A stretch of DNA of 64,000 nucleotides, taken from the NCBI GenBank assembly GCA_038373885.1, contig JAWZYV010013005.1:1-64000 (forward strand). The letters run 5' to 3'. Under the pieces are notes generated by a model. It was given only the letters and a program-made list of their open reading frames with translations, did no database searches and had not been told where the DNA came from. The position numbers and the translations under genes were made by a program. This stretch comes from Cheiracanthium punctorium (taxonomy: Eukaryota; Arthropoda; Arachnida; Araneae; Cheiracanthiidae). Positions 24,317 through 34,488 of the stretch are shown here, in pieces. The stretch's first letter is position 1; each line of letters opens with the position of its first letter.

Positions 24317-24450
24317 TACCCTAATAGCACAGATGGTCACAAAAGAGTCGCTGTGACGTCACAGAGGGTCACAATTGTCACAGGACTGTCACATACTACT
24401 CACATTGTGACTTGTGAGTGATGTGACTCTACTGTGTGGTCACTGTGAAG

Positions 24451-24650
24451 TTTATTTGTGACCAGTCACCAGGTGACGTCGCCGTGAAGTCACCATGTGA
24501 CTAGTATGTGATCGGTCGCTAAGTGACTCCACTGTGAAGTCACCATGTGACTAGTATGTGATCGGTTGCTCAGTGACTCCACTGTGAAGTCACTATGTGA
24601 CTAGTATGTGATTGGTCTCTCAGTGACTCCACTGTGTGACTATTTTATGA
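24451..24650. repeat. 50-bp tandem repeat in the subterminal region
   Basis: CTAGTATGTGAT recurs at 24501, 24551 and 24601. Each 50-bp unit contains GTGACTCCACTGTGAAGTCA, itself a chain of GTGAC/GTCAC half-sites. Three clear units and one diverged flanking unit are visible. Confidence 0.9.
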
Positions 24651-25689
24651 CTACTGATGTTTTTGGACTTCAAAATGACGTCACACAGCCGCTTTTGCGA
24701 CTTCGGAAAGACTCATTTTTTCTAATATTTTGTGGCAATTTCTTTCCTGAAACATTTAATAAATAAATCCGAAAATAGTAATTCAATAAAACCTCGCAGT
24801 TATGTAGTAATGGAATTTAGTTTAATTTATTAACTTTTAAATTATTTCGTTTAAACAAGACAATATTATTTATAAAAATATATTATTTTTAAAAATATTA
24901 GAGTTAAGAGTTCTAATCACAATGGTGAAAACTAAGTATCTGTGAGTAAAATTAACAATTTCTTTCATATCCCCATGGCATATATGTTTCGATAGCGTAT
25001 GTAAGGTTTAAATTTCGGATGGGGAGGGGGACTATCCGGTATTTTCAACCTTATTGTTACTAGGATAAATACAAATGTCTCGAAATTGCTGTTTTTTAAC
25101 AATTGCTTTAAGTTTTCAGATCCCCCCCCCTTTAAATATGTCTCTGGTATGTTTGAAAGTTCCACTACGAAAAATTTGAGATAAAACTATGGGTCTAAGT
25201 CAAAAATACTTTATTTATTTTATCTAATGCATGTTTTCCAATTAATTTTATTTATTTTTATATGAAATCCCTTTTAGGCAAAATATAGCAAAAATATAAA
25301 TCTTATCCCTCATACCTTAATATATATCAAACCTCACACGTCGCACATTACAAATTTATTTCATAACCGAATAAAAAATTTCAATAAATCATTAGTTTTT
25401 TCGGATGAATACCTAAATAAAACAGCACATTATCTCCTGAAATAATTTATGTGGAAAAAGAAAGATTTCCAAGATTTTTAATTTATATTTATTAATTACT
25501 ATATTTTTTATATTATTTATAAAATACTCACAGTATATAAAATTTATTTATAAAATAAATATATATATTTATATATAAAACTTATTTATAAAATACTCAC
25601 AGAAAAATTTTTAATTTCCAAAAGAAGCCGTCAGAACTAGCTTTTGCAGCAATGAGTTTACTTTTAAAGGTTCCCGAGCAATGTATTCA

Positions 25690-25757
25690 CAGCGTTGCGG
25701 TAAGATGCTGGGCTATTAACCATAAGATCCATGGTTCGATTCTGGACCTCAACTTTT
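25690..25757 (+). repeat. tRNA-like segment inside the CCCTAATAGCACA element
   Basis: GCGGTAAGATGCTGGG followed by a near-consensus box B, GGTTCGATTCT (25733-25743), gives the pol III promoter layout. Arms outside the T-loop pair poorly, so it is a SINE relic at best. Confidence 0.45.
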
Positions 25758-26315
25758 TCTTGCCTGAGAGTTTCGTGCTGCCATCTGGTGTATATTTTCG
25801 GTAACTCTTTTTCCCGGAATTTTTTCGCTGTCGCAAAACTGTCCCATCGTGACTTCTCTGAACGGTCGCAATGCGACTACACAGCGAGAGGACATAGGGA
25901 CTCTGGCGTGACTTTGGAGCAGAGTCGCGGCGACTGTTTGTAACTCTATTGTGACAGTATTGTGTGGTCGCATTTCAGTCACAGGGGACTGTTGTGCTAT
26001 TAGGGTATTTAATTTTTTTTTTTTTTGAAAATTTTTTAAGCTTGAAATTAAGCTTGAAATGTCAAGCTTGATTCAAGCGTGAAATGTCAAGCTTAATGCA
26101 AGCTGAGCAAGTGTAAACTAGAACACTTGATTCAAGCTTGCATCAAGCTTACACGATTGGAATTTTCAAGCTTAATTCAAGCTTATTGACTTGATAAATC
26201 AAGCGTGCTGCAAGTTTGCTGTGCTGTCTGGGTTATCACACATGTGTATGCATACATGCAAGTTGTAGTAGTCGTAACCCCCCCCCCCCATGAAAAATTT
26301 CTGGCTCCTCCACTG

Positions 26316-27041
26316 TATTGCAGGATAGTATTATATGCTTTAAATAGATGTCTGTCTCTAAATTGCCATTGACCGGATTGTATGGAAATCATTTTGAGTG
26401 CTCTTGTAGAAAAACTTTTAACTATGCAGACACTAATTCACTAATATCGATAGAAAGCTTCATCTTGTAATCCTTAATAACATATCCCTCACGTCACCCT
26501 GAACCTCATATGAGGCTCCTACTTCAAATAGCAATATTTAGAGAGAAAACAATTGGATTTAGTATTTTTTTCTTTCAGTGATGTCAGTATCATTAATTCA
26601 TGTAGAAAGTATATGAGGCTCTTAACTAGATGCATAAATCGTGCCTAGATTGCAGTACTAGTCAATTTAGATCATTTTTTACAGCTTTTGCTTCATTGTT
26701 TCAGGAAAAAAACTAAGAAAATATTTATGGTGCTTTTTTTACCGGTTTTTTTTTCTTTTTAAGGCAAGTATAGTTTTTTTCTTATTCCTCAACCTTTACC
26801 TAATATGTGCATCCTTTTAAATTAATTTTAGCATAACAAAATGCTTCAAAAATGCAGAAATTAATATTAGAATAATCTAATATTAATCCACATTTGAAAA
26901 AAATATTTTTGCATGATTTATAATAGTATTTCAGATGCATTAAATGCTAGACAGACTTTTTTTTTCTCTGATTTTTCATAATTCGGTGACGAGAGGGATA
27001 TATCAATTTTGTTTCATTTAAAATAGCAGAATATCTCTAAA
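26316..27041. other. AT-rich intergenic stretch
   Basis: No gene or clear repeat was recognised. It contains several T runs. Confidence 0.45.
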
Positions 27042-27315
27042 ACTAGAAGTCAAAGCCCGTTGTGGAGGCAATTACAACAGGCGCTAGAAAAAATATTTGA
27101 CGAAAGCATGTCTACACTAAATATATTTAATCTTCGTCCAACTAAAATAACTAACTTCCTATTCAATTTTTATTATATACTAGAAGTCAAACCCCGTGCG
27201 GAGGCAATTACAATGGGCGTTAGAAAAAACATTTGACGGAAATATATCTACATTCAATATATTTAATTTTCATCCACCTAAAATAAATAAGTTCATATTC
27301 AATTTTCATTACAGA
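27042..27315. repeat. 137-bp direct repeat, two copies
   Basis: ACTAGAAGTCAAA.CCCGT begins at 27042 and 27179. Both copies continue with GGAGGCAATTACAA..GGCG.TAGAAAAAA.ATTTGACG and ATATATTTAAT.TTC.TCCA. The copies are diverged and the family is not recognised. Confidence 0.85.
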
Positions 27316-28111
27316 CCCAAATCGAATTTCATGCCCTTCTGAAAACGCGCGGAAACTTTCCGCAGTCGAAAGATTTCGTTTTTTTTACACAGCCATTCAA
27401 ATATACAGCAGACGATTTATTTGTAGAAAATAAATAAATAAATAATAAACTGTGTAATCTGGAAAAACTATTTTAAACGTATTGGAATCCCATTTGTATG
27501 ACATAATTTTCACTTGAAATAGGTAATTTTGTCACGCAAATGATTCACTTTTTTTCTCTCGGAAATGAAATGGTGCTGAAAACAGGGAAAAATTGCTTAA
27601 AATCAGGGAGCGGGTGGATTTTATGATTTTTAATGTTGCGATGATTGTTTTCATATATTTTTATTCATATTTTTTATATTTTTATTCATAATTATGAAAA
27701 ATTTCAAGCTGATCGTACAAACGGTGTAGACGTTATTAAGCTTTTTGTGCCTAACTTTGCAATCTTTTTGTAGTAAGAGGAAAAAGTTTTATCTTGGAGC
27801 ATTATTAGCGAGCCAGGGATCGGCGTAGCTATATAACAGGATGATACGCTTTAAAGACTAACTTCCCATAGAGCGCAATGCTTTGGGAATATTTTGAGTG
27901 TAGAAAAACTATAAATGCTACATAGATCATTTTGAATTGGGTACATGATACTGCAGATAAGAATAACACATATAAATTTCGTAGAAATCGATACATATTT
28001 CTCCGAGTTAGAGCACAAATGGACAGACGGGCCGACAGACAAACCGAAATCATAAACACTTTTCAACCTTTTGGGAAAGTTTAAAAAATTGAAATATTTT
28101 AATGCAGCTGA

Positions 28112-29390
28112 AAATGGTCTTCATTTTAAAAGCTACAACGCTCGTTTTAAAGCGCGATATATTAAAAATTTTCTATTAACTTTTTCATTTATGTACATGT
28201 TGCGAGTACAGTTTTATTTTAACGTTGAATTACGTTCCTCCATAGTGGTCCTATATAAAGCAAAAAATTTTTCAACTTCGTTGTAAGTTTTAATATAATA
28301 CCGTTTGAAAACTACTGTGCGAAATATCCAAATTAACTCAACCAACCGGGGTATTTTTTACGGCAGTTAAACAGTGACGTCATAAATTTAAAAAATGTGT
28401 GAAATTTGAAAACACTGCAACTCTAACGTTCTGTCACAATTAAAGCGATTCTAAACAGCTCCTGGAGATTACACAGTTTGATATTTTCCAGGAGGCAGAG
28501 CCATCGAGGATTTATAAGATATCGCTATATTGGATACATGGATATTTAAATTGGCATCACTTGGATATTTTCCATTACGGCGAGATGAAAGGTTTTGTGG
28601 TGCTAAACATGCCAATCTTAAAAAGCTTCGCATAAATTAAATATATATGGAGAGCTTCCTTAATGGCAACCATTATGTAAATGTTTTTCATTTTTAAAGC
28701 TACAAAGTTCGTTTTAAAACGCGATATATTAAAAATTTTCTATTTACTTTTCATTTATGTGCATGCTGCGAGTACAGTTTTATTTTAACGAAAATTTTCG
28801 ACGTCGTTGTAAGTTTTAATATGATACTGTTTGAAAGCTACTGTGCAAAATATCCAATTAACTTCCTCAACCAACTGGGGTATCTTTTACGGCAGTTAAA
28901 CAGGGACGTCATAAATTTAAAAAATGCGTAACATTTGTAAACTCTGCAACTCTAACGTCCTGTCACAATTAAAGTGATTCTAAATAGCTCCTCGAGATTA
29001 CACAGTTTGATGTATTCCAGGAGACCAAACCATGGAGGATTTATAAGATATCGCTACATTGAATACATGGATATTTAAATTAGCACCCAGGGGCGTAGCC
29101 AAGGGGGGGGGTTAGGGGGTCATAACCCCCCCCCATGAGGAATTTTTTGCCATACAAAATGTATATTCTTCACTACATTATCACACCCACGTATACATAT
29201 ATATGAGTTGTAGTAGTCGTAACCCCCCCCCATGAAAAATTTCTGGCTACGCCCCTGTTAGCATCGCTTGGATATTTTCCACCACGGCGAGATGAAATGT
29301 TTTGTGGTGCTAATTACGCCAATCTTACAAAACTATGCATAAATTAAATACATATGCATAGCTTCTTTAATGGCAACCATTATGTGAAAT
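28112..29390. repeat. Tandem duplication of a 570-bp block
   Basis: 28112-28680 and 28681-29390 are colinear copies. Shared landmarks include AAGCTACAA.G.TCGTTTTAAA, GTGCGAGTACAG-like sequence, ACGGCAGTTAAACAG.GACGTC and TTAATGGCAACCATTATGT. The second copy is lengthened by a hAT MITE at 29088-29257. The first copy has an extra 50 bp near 28225-28285. No coding capacity is evident. Confidence 0.88.
29088..29257. mobile_element. hAT MITE, intact 170 bp copy
   Basis: Near-palindromic, CAGGGGCGTAGCCAAGG ... TTCTGGCTACGCCCCTG. Flanks TTAGCACC (29080-29087) and TTAGCATC (29258-29265) are an 8-bp duplication with one mismatch. The other copy of the duplicated block shows the empty site near 28552. 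It also gives the uninterrupted sequence for the nest at 22988-26315. Confidence 0.95.
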
Positions 29391-30302
29391 GATTATTGTT
29401 TATGCTAATGCGTAAATTGCAAAGAATCGCCATAGAATAAAAAGGTCCCATTGGTGCCAAATAACCTAAGCTGCTTTTAATCGAGCCTTAAAGAGAGAGA
29501 AGCGAAGATAGATAGTATTAATATACGTTATAAGTAGTATTAGTAGATTTGTAAGGATAATATGTCTAAATTACAATATACCATGTTAATAAATATTTCA
29601 TGAAATTAAAAGTGTTCTGTTTATATTTTTTTCAACGGTTGTCTTGCTACCAACTAAACGATAATTGATTCTAATTTGTGATAATATATCTCTCAGTAAT
29701 TTCACCAGAGGAGATTACTTGAACTTTTAAAAAAATGAAATTCTATTTTGTCACATGCAGATATTATATAATTGAAATATTTGTTCCTTCTCGCATGAAG
29801 AGCGGGTGCGCGCAGCTATTTTAAAATAAACGGTTGTCCATTTCATTCAGTATCTGAGGTATTTAATGCTACAATTTGAACCTAAAAAACCGTATAATGC
29901 AGAAATAAGACATTTTAAAAGGCAGGAGTTCTCAGCAAACCGTCAAGCTTTTCACTTTTTTAATAGCGAATGGCGCACTGACGTAGTTTTTTGAGTCATT
30001 ATATTGCAATCAGGGGCGGCCCAGGGGGGGGGGAGTTGCGAATGTAGGCGATCGCCTAGGGCGCCGCGATTAAAGAGGCCCCGCTCCAGGGTCTTTTTTT
30101 TTTTTTTTTGCTATCACGTTACACCGAGCTTGGTAGATGGTTGTGATATATCCCGAAAATAGCCGAGGAGAATACTGAGGAATGCTTCCAACAAAAGGAA
30201 CGGCCCTAGTTGTCATAGGCTTGTCACAGTAACTATCTAAAATGGAATTTCTCTGCATTTGTACAACCTCAGCAACAAAAATTTACGTGAATTCCGAACA
30301 TT
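29391..30302. other. AT-rich stretch with a hAT-like head
   Basis: No gene. CAGGGGCGGCCCAGGGGGG near 30012 looks like the end of another hAT-type repeat, followed by a T run (30093-30109). Its partner end was not found. Confidence 0.4.
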
Positions 30303-30676
30303 CAGTGGCGTTGCGTAAATTTCTGCCCCCCTGGGCGGATGCCAAATATACCACCGCACCCTCCCCCAACCCACCATACACACAAATATGTTTTTATTAT
30401 AAAGATACTTGGCGCCATCCCTGTAAATGAAAGAAAGGTGCCTCGTTTTACTATTCCCCCCCCCACACACACAAAAAAAAAAAAAACTTTTCGAAATGTC
30501 GCCTCGATGCGATGCTTATCTTTGCTTAAAGTATCTGTATCAGGCAGCCCCTGTTTACAGAAAAACTAAACGACAATCCCCCTATGCATTTCTAGCATGA
30601 TTTTTTAACAAAAATTACAAGACATCTAGAAGGCGAAGATAATTTTAGAACAGAAACGCAGCTGCAAGGTCAAATG

Positions 30677-30712
30677 ATATATATATATATATATATAGAT
30701 ATATATATATAA
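30677..30712. repeat. (TA)n microsatellite, left border of the RT insertion
   Basis: An almost pure AT/TA run with one GA interruption. The equivalent tract on the other side is at 32290-32322. Confidence 0.9.
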
Positions 30713-31693
30713 CTAATAAGTAAAGCACAAAATATTCTGCAAATAAGACATATCTCGCATATAAATATAACAGCTTTAAGCAAGAATTAGAAACCACATT
30801 TTGAAAAGAAAATAAATAAAAATAAAAAAGTGAAACAAAAAAAAAGTGCAAAAATTAATGTGAAAGTAGAATGGAACGGAAATTATAACCACTGTCACCA
30901 TCTTCAGGGACCACAAACAGTGGATTATAATTAAAAGCAAAACAAAATACTAGGGTTTCGGTTGTGTGGCATATCAAAAGAGATATTAACTCCACATGTT
31001 TTGGGCCCTACCCTACTATATAAAGGAAAGAAGAAATTAAAAAGATAACAAAAATTAGAAATAGTAATTATAAATCTACATACCAGACCTTGAGCACATG
31101 GAAATCTCATTTGAACAAGTAATATCTGTTACCAATGTTAAGATTTGTAAAAAGTGAAAAATGTATTTGCCACAAAATAAAAGTGTAAAAGTTGAAAGAA
31201 GAAAGTATAGGAGTTGCCAATTACTAAAAGATAATATTATTATATTTTAAGAGTATCCAGGTATATTAATATAATTAAATATATATAGAATAATAATAAA
31301 TTAAAATGATTGACTAAAATAGATAGTATAGCCAAATTAAATATAACATATTGTTTAAAATATATAATGATTATTATTAGTGACAAAGCATGAATAATAA
31401 GTTATTGTATGACAGAAGATTAATCTAATAAATAAGAAAAAGAAAAACATAATATTTAGGACAGAATAATCACAATATAGGAATCCCGTTTTTTTTTTTT
31501 TTTAAATCCCTGCAGATATATATATGCATGCATATACACATCCAAATTGTCCCAATTGTTTTTATACATATTACTTTTATTTTTTAATATGAGAAAATCT
31601 TCCTCCGCCCGACCCATCCATCCAATTACAACTTTAAAACCAAAACCCCACCCAACCTCAAGTAAATTAACAAAGACATTAGACACATCATTA

Positions 31694-32285
31694 TCAAGAA
31701 TGGTATATAATAGATTTTAGGAACTTAGTAGGAAAGTTGTATTGTCTAGCTGACAGTGATTTAAAATTGGAGACTTCATAATCTTCAGAACATAGAAACT
31801 TGATTCTACAGCAGCGATTATAGATGATATTGTGGAATACAGATTTATGGAAACAGGAGGGAAAATGAGTAAAGCCATTTACTTTAAAGCTAAAATCGTT
31901 TCTCTTATCATATATATTGAAACTAAGGTTATTTCTAGGAGTGATGGAGATACTTAGATCTAGAAAACTAACAGAATTGTTAAGCATACCATTTTTAATT
32001 AATTCCAGAGCAGAAAGATATTTTATTGGGAAGATAATGTTATTATTATTAGTAGTGTTTACAAATAAGATATCATCAATATATCGTTTAAGTATGATAT
32101 GCGTATTAGTATATTCTTTTTCATAGTAATATAAGTTTAGATCTGCAAGGTAAGTAGATGCTGAACCACCTCGTGGTATACCATGATTTTGTAGATATAT
32201 TTTATTGTTATGTAAAATATAATTATTATAGATAATAAATTTAGAAAGACAACTGAAATAAGTTACATCAACATGGGAAGGAAGC

Positions 32286-32289
<4 letters not shown>
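31694..32289 (-). pseudogene. Reverse transcriptase fragment, Penelope-like type
   Basis: One open minus-strand frame starts at the (TA)n border and stops at 31694. It encodes an RT palm: NHGIPRGGSASTYLADLNLYY (motif with the conserved G-P-G), then KRYIDDILFVN with the catalytic Asp pair at 32072-32077, then SVSFLDLSI and a thumb-like segment with IYDKRNDFSF. FLDL followed by an IY.KR stretch resembles Penelope-like and related RTs rather than gypsy or LINE RTs. No GIY-YIG endonuclease, N-terminus or intact downstream domain is visible, although the next minus frame continues below 31686 and suggests a frameshift. It is a 5'-truncated fragment. Assignment to a Penelope-like subgroup (for example Naiad-type) is inference. 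Confidence 0.75.

Positions 32290-32322
<33 letters not shown>
32290..32322. repeat. (TA)n microsatellite, right border of the RT insertion
   Basis: A pure TA run directly abutting the RT frame. Penelope-like elements are known to favour microsatellites, which fits the paired tracts here. Confidence 0.9.
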
Positions 32323-32325
<3 letters not shown>

Positions 32326-32439
32326 ATTTTAAAAATAAAATAAGTCAGCGATAGGGGTTTTGCCGCCTCCAAAACTTTTCTACATGGGGCGAGCGCCCCA
32401 CCTACGCTACGCCACTGCGAACATCCCGTATGAATAACG

Positions 32440-32530
32440 TGTATTCAAATTCTATCTGTAGGAAACCGAACAAAACTGCAGACCGTTAGATCGACACCCG
32501 CGCGGTAGGCCCGAATGTGGGACCGTAACG
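32440..32530 (-). repeat. SINE-like repeat, inverted relative of 59068-59180
   Basis: The minus strand reads GGTCCCACATTCGGGCCTACC, then CGCGCGGGTGTCGATCTAAC and GGTCTGCAGTTTTG. It matches the plus-strand copy at 59093-59160. The box B-like centre suggests a tRNA origin. Confidence 0.65.
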
Positions 32531-32654
32531 CTTCCACCATCTACCATGCTCAGTGTCTTATTTATTTATTTATTTATTGCAGTATAATTTGTTTAGATAA
32601 CTGAGCCCACCCTCCGGAAAAATTTCATATTTTTATTTATTATTCTTTTAATCT

Positions 32655-32748
32655 GCTTGGTAACTAGATGCTGAACCACCTCGTGGTATACCATGATTTT
32701 GTAGATATATTTTATTGTTATGTAGAATATAATTATTATAGATAATAA
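32655..32748 (-). repeat. Second copy of part of the RT fragment
   Basis: It repeats 32150-32243 almost exactly, including the codons for HGIPRGGSAS, but is isolated from the catalytic motif. This is a short duplicate of the Penelope-like fragment 500 bases away. Confidence 0.9.
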
Positions 32749-33388
32749 ATTTTAAGATAGTAATTTTAAACAATTTACCTTGGCTGCTGAATAATTTGAA
32801 TAGAGAATTTTCCTCTTTTCTTTTTAATAATACACCTAAGCAAAAGGGTGGAGGGCTTGGTCGGAGGACATTTAAAGAGGTTCTAAGGCATATTCATTTT
32901 TCATAAGGAGAAAACTGCCCTAAACTCCATGTCATTTTAATCTTTTTAAAATAAGTTTACCATAGGCGTTATACCGCCTCTAGAAATTTTCTGCCCGGGT
33001 CAGGCGCCCCCCCCCTTACGCCACGCCACGGCGAACACCCCCCACTTCCGACACCCATAGCATTTTGTTTCTGATTGAAATGTAAACGCATAATTTCACG
33101 AATCTTTGAAAAGCGAAAGTACTACAACAGTAGTTTTTCTTTTAAATATTTCAAAATGAAAATTGGCCTAAAAGTTGGATTTTTTCTTATTTTAAAAATT
33201 CTCCGACGAATGAATCAGGAGTCCCCAAAAGGGGAGGGTCACTGGCTCCCTGACAGGGGGCACGTGCACCCCCCGGATCCCCTGCTGGCGCCTACTTTGA
33301 TTATTAGAATAATTCGTTAAAACGCACAAAAAAAATTAAAATTTACCCTTGCCATGGGTATGCTAAACCAAAGCCTATCAATACGAAC
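32749..33388. other. Repeat debris
   Basis: AT-rich sequence with another hAT-like end near 32965-33035 (GCGTTATACCGCCTCTAGAAA ... ACGCCACGCCACGG). No gene was recognised. Confidence 0.4.
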
Positions 33389-33542
33389 CAGTGGCGTAAC
33401 CAGAATTTTTTCATGAGGGGGGGTTACGACTACTGCAACTCACATTTGTGTATAACTGAGCGAAGAATATGCATTTTGTATTGGCAAAAAATTCCTCATC
33501 GGAGGGGGGGGGTGACACCGTATGCCCCCCTCTACGCCACTG
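33389..33542. mobile_element. hAT MITE copy
   Basis: CAGTGGCGTAACCAGAATTTTT ... CCTCTACGCCACTG, with the internal TTACGACTACTGCAACTC and GAAGAATATGCATTTTGTAT blocks of this 170-bp family in reverse orientation. The flanks ATACGAAC and ACAGGAAC match only partly. Confidence 0.8.
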
Positions 33543-33632
33543 ACAGGAACATACGTATACACGGAAGTATAGGGAGAATAAAATGAATAAAAACTTTGTG
33601 AAAAAACACACATAAAATGCAACTTATATTAC

Positions 33633-33680
33633 GTTATGATCGTTTCGACCAAAAAATTCTTTCGGTCTTCATCAGACAAA
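33633..33680 (-). ncRNA. Hammerhead-ribozyme-like motif
   Basis: Minus strand: CTGATGA (33675-33669), an extra A, GACC, loop, GGTC, GAAAC (33646-33642), then a short hairpin-like stretch with a GTA triplet. The CUGANGA and GAAA core boxes and stem II are present. The unpaired A before stem II and a weak stem I argue against full activity. Penelope-like elements are known to carry hammerheads. Confidence 0.4.
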
Positions 33681-33695
33681 GACCTTAGTCTCTCG

Positions 33696-33843
33696 CAGTG
33701 GCGTAGCCAGGATTTTATTTCGGGGTAGGCTGGTATCAAATTTAAAGCTAAAGTTCAATTGTAAGTTAAATATCAAATTATAAGCTAAGTAAAGGGTCCC
33801 ATTTTGGGGGGGGGCAGCAACCCCCCCTCTGGCTACGCCCCTG
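33696..33843. mobile_element. hAT-type MITE between the inverted termini
   Basis: CAGTGGCGTAGCCAGGATT ... CTCTGGCTACGCCCCTG gives good 14-bp inverted ends. The flanks share GTCTC. The interior differs from the 170-bp family, so it is a different subfamily. Confidence 0.8.
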
Positions 33844-33854
33844 CGTCTCGGACT

Positions 33855-33897
33855 TTGTCTGAAGACCGAAAGATTTTTTTGGGTCGAAACGATCGTA
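33855..33897 (+). ncRNA. Degenerate hammerhead-like motif
   Basis: CTGAAGACC ... GGGTCGAAAC: stem II and GAAAC are kept, but the CTGATGA core has lost bases. It is the inverted partner of the minus-strand motif at 33633-33680. Confidence 0.25.
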
Positions 33898-33990
33898 ACT
33901 ATTATAAGTTACATTTTATGTGTGTTTTTTTCACAAAGTGTTTATTTATTTTATCGTTTAACCCCAGTATTTTGAGTGTTTTTTACGTAT

Positions 33991-34480
33991 AGAGGGAATG
34001 CTGTATTAATATATTAAAATATGTAGTAGTTACGAAAAACAAGTCTTTAAAAAGTATTACAGTCTTTTGAAGATTCAAATAAAACATCAATTAATATATT
34101 TATTTATTATTAATTTATTACATCTAGAAGAAGCTCCTAAAAGCATTAACCAACTAACAATTTCTTAATTTTTTTTTCAATATGTGCATGGATGAAGAAA
34201 CTTTTCAAAATATTTATAGATAAAGCTACATTCTGTTTAAACAAAAAAATTAAATCAAAATTAAAATTAAGCATTTTTGACAGTTTTAATGCCCTTTTAA
34301 TAGCTCTGTTCTGGGCATAACACCAGCGCCACGATGGAGAGGATGCCAACTATTGCGTATTCGGGATTTTAGACCCGTTTTTATAGACGGCACGGGAATA
34401 TCCCAGTTAGCCATGGTTTAGGAAAGGAAAAATTGGCATCACTTGAATTCCGAAGTCAGCTCGGCGGCGTTGAATTTTTC
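33991..34480. other. Intergenic stretch upstream of RPLP2
   Basis: AT-rich up to about 34300, then GC content rises toward the candidate RPLP2 promoter. No coding frame was recognised. Confidence 0.4.
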
Positions 34481-34488
34481 GTACTCAT

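Larger units (their letters stand above)
24319..26005. mobile_element. 1.69-kb TIR element (CCCTAATAGCACA), innermost of the nest
   Basis: Perfect inverted ends CCCTAATAGCACA and TGTGCTATTAGGG, flanked by TA on both sides (24317-24318, 26006-26007). The related block at 9840-9860 shows the uninterrupted CGTGTATTTA sequence, proving a precise insertion with TA duplication. Both subterminal regions are packed with GTGAC/GTCAC motifs. The interior has no transposase but includes a tRNA-like stretch and AT-rich filler. Confidence 0.92.
23080..26232. mobile_element. AAGCTTGA TIR family element, non-autonomous, inserted in the hAT MITE
   Basis: Ends are CCCGGACAGCACATAAC (left, end A) and TTTGCTGTGCTGTCTGGG (right, end B), each followed inward by 150-200 bp of AAGCTTGA/TCAAGCTTG units. 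The interior has no transposase. It includes the block shared with 9848-10706 and a CAGTGCC-starting hAT-like fragment near 23369. Comparison with the empty site near 29185 suggests a short duplication (TT). It is probably a deletion derivative of the element that carries the THAP transposase. Confidence 0.85.
22988..26315. mobile_element. hAT MITE carrying two further nested elements
   Basis: Outer ends CAGTGGCGTAGCCAAA (22988) and the degenerate TGGCTCCTCCACTG (ending 26315) are flanked by a perfect TATTGCAG duplication (22980-22987 and 26316-26323). Removing the insertion at 23080-26232 leaves about 175 bp, the size of the intact copies at 29088-29257 and 52632-52801, with the same internal AAAATGTATATTCTTCAC and TAGTAGTCGTAACC blocks. 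It is the oldest layer of the nest. Confidence 0.92.
30303..32417. mobile_element. hAT-like element interrupted by a Penelope-like insertion
   Basis: The left end CAGTGGCGTTGCGTAAATT and the right end ...CTACGCTACGCCACTG are imperfect inverted repeats. They are flanked by CGAACATT (30295-30302) and CGAACATC (32418-32425), an 8-bp duplication with one mismatch. Most of the interior, between the two (TA)n tracts, is a reverse-transcriptase-bearing insertion. Similar right ends occur near 33000 and 62650. Confidence 0.75.
33551..33990. repeat. Inverted pair of Penelope-terminus-like segments
   Basis: 33560-33690 (minus) and 33846-33975 (plus) are inverted copies sharing GAAGACCGAAAGA.TTTTTT, GTCGAAACGATC, TAT.TAAGTT.CATTTTATGTGTG and TTCACAAAGT. 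They point head to head with a 148-bp hAT MITE between them. A related single copy lies at 63465-63600. Confidence 0.85.

Noticed and set aside
24139..25757. Functional tRNA genes
   Set aside because: Box A and B spacing is present, but acceptor and other arms do not pair well and the sequences lie inside transposons. SINE heads are the better call.
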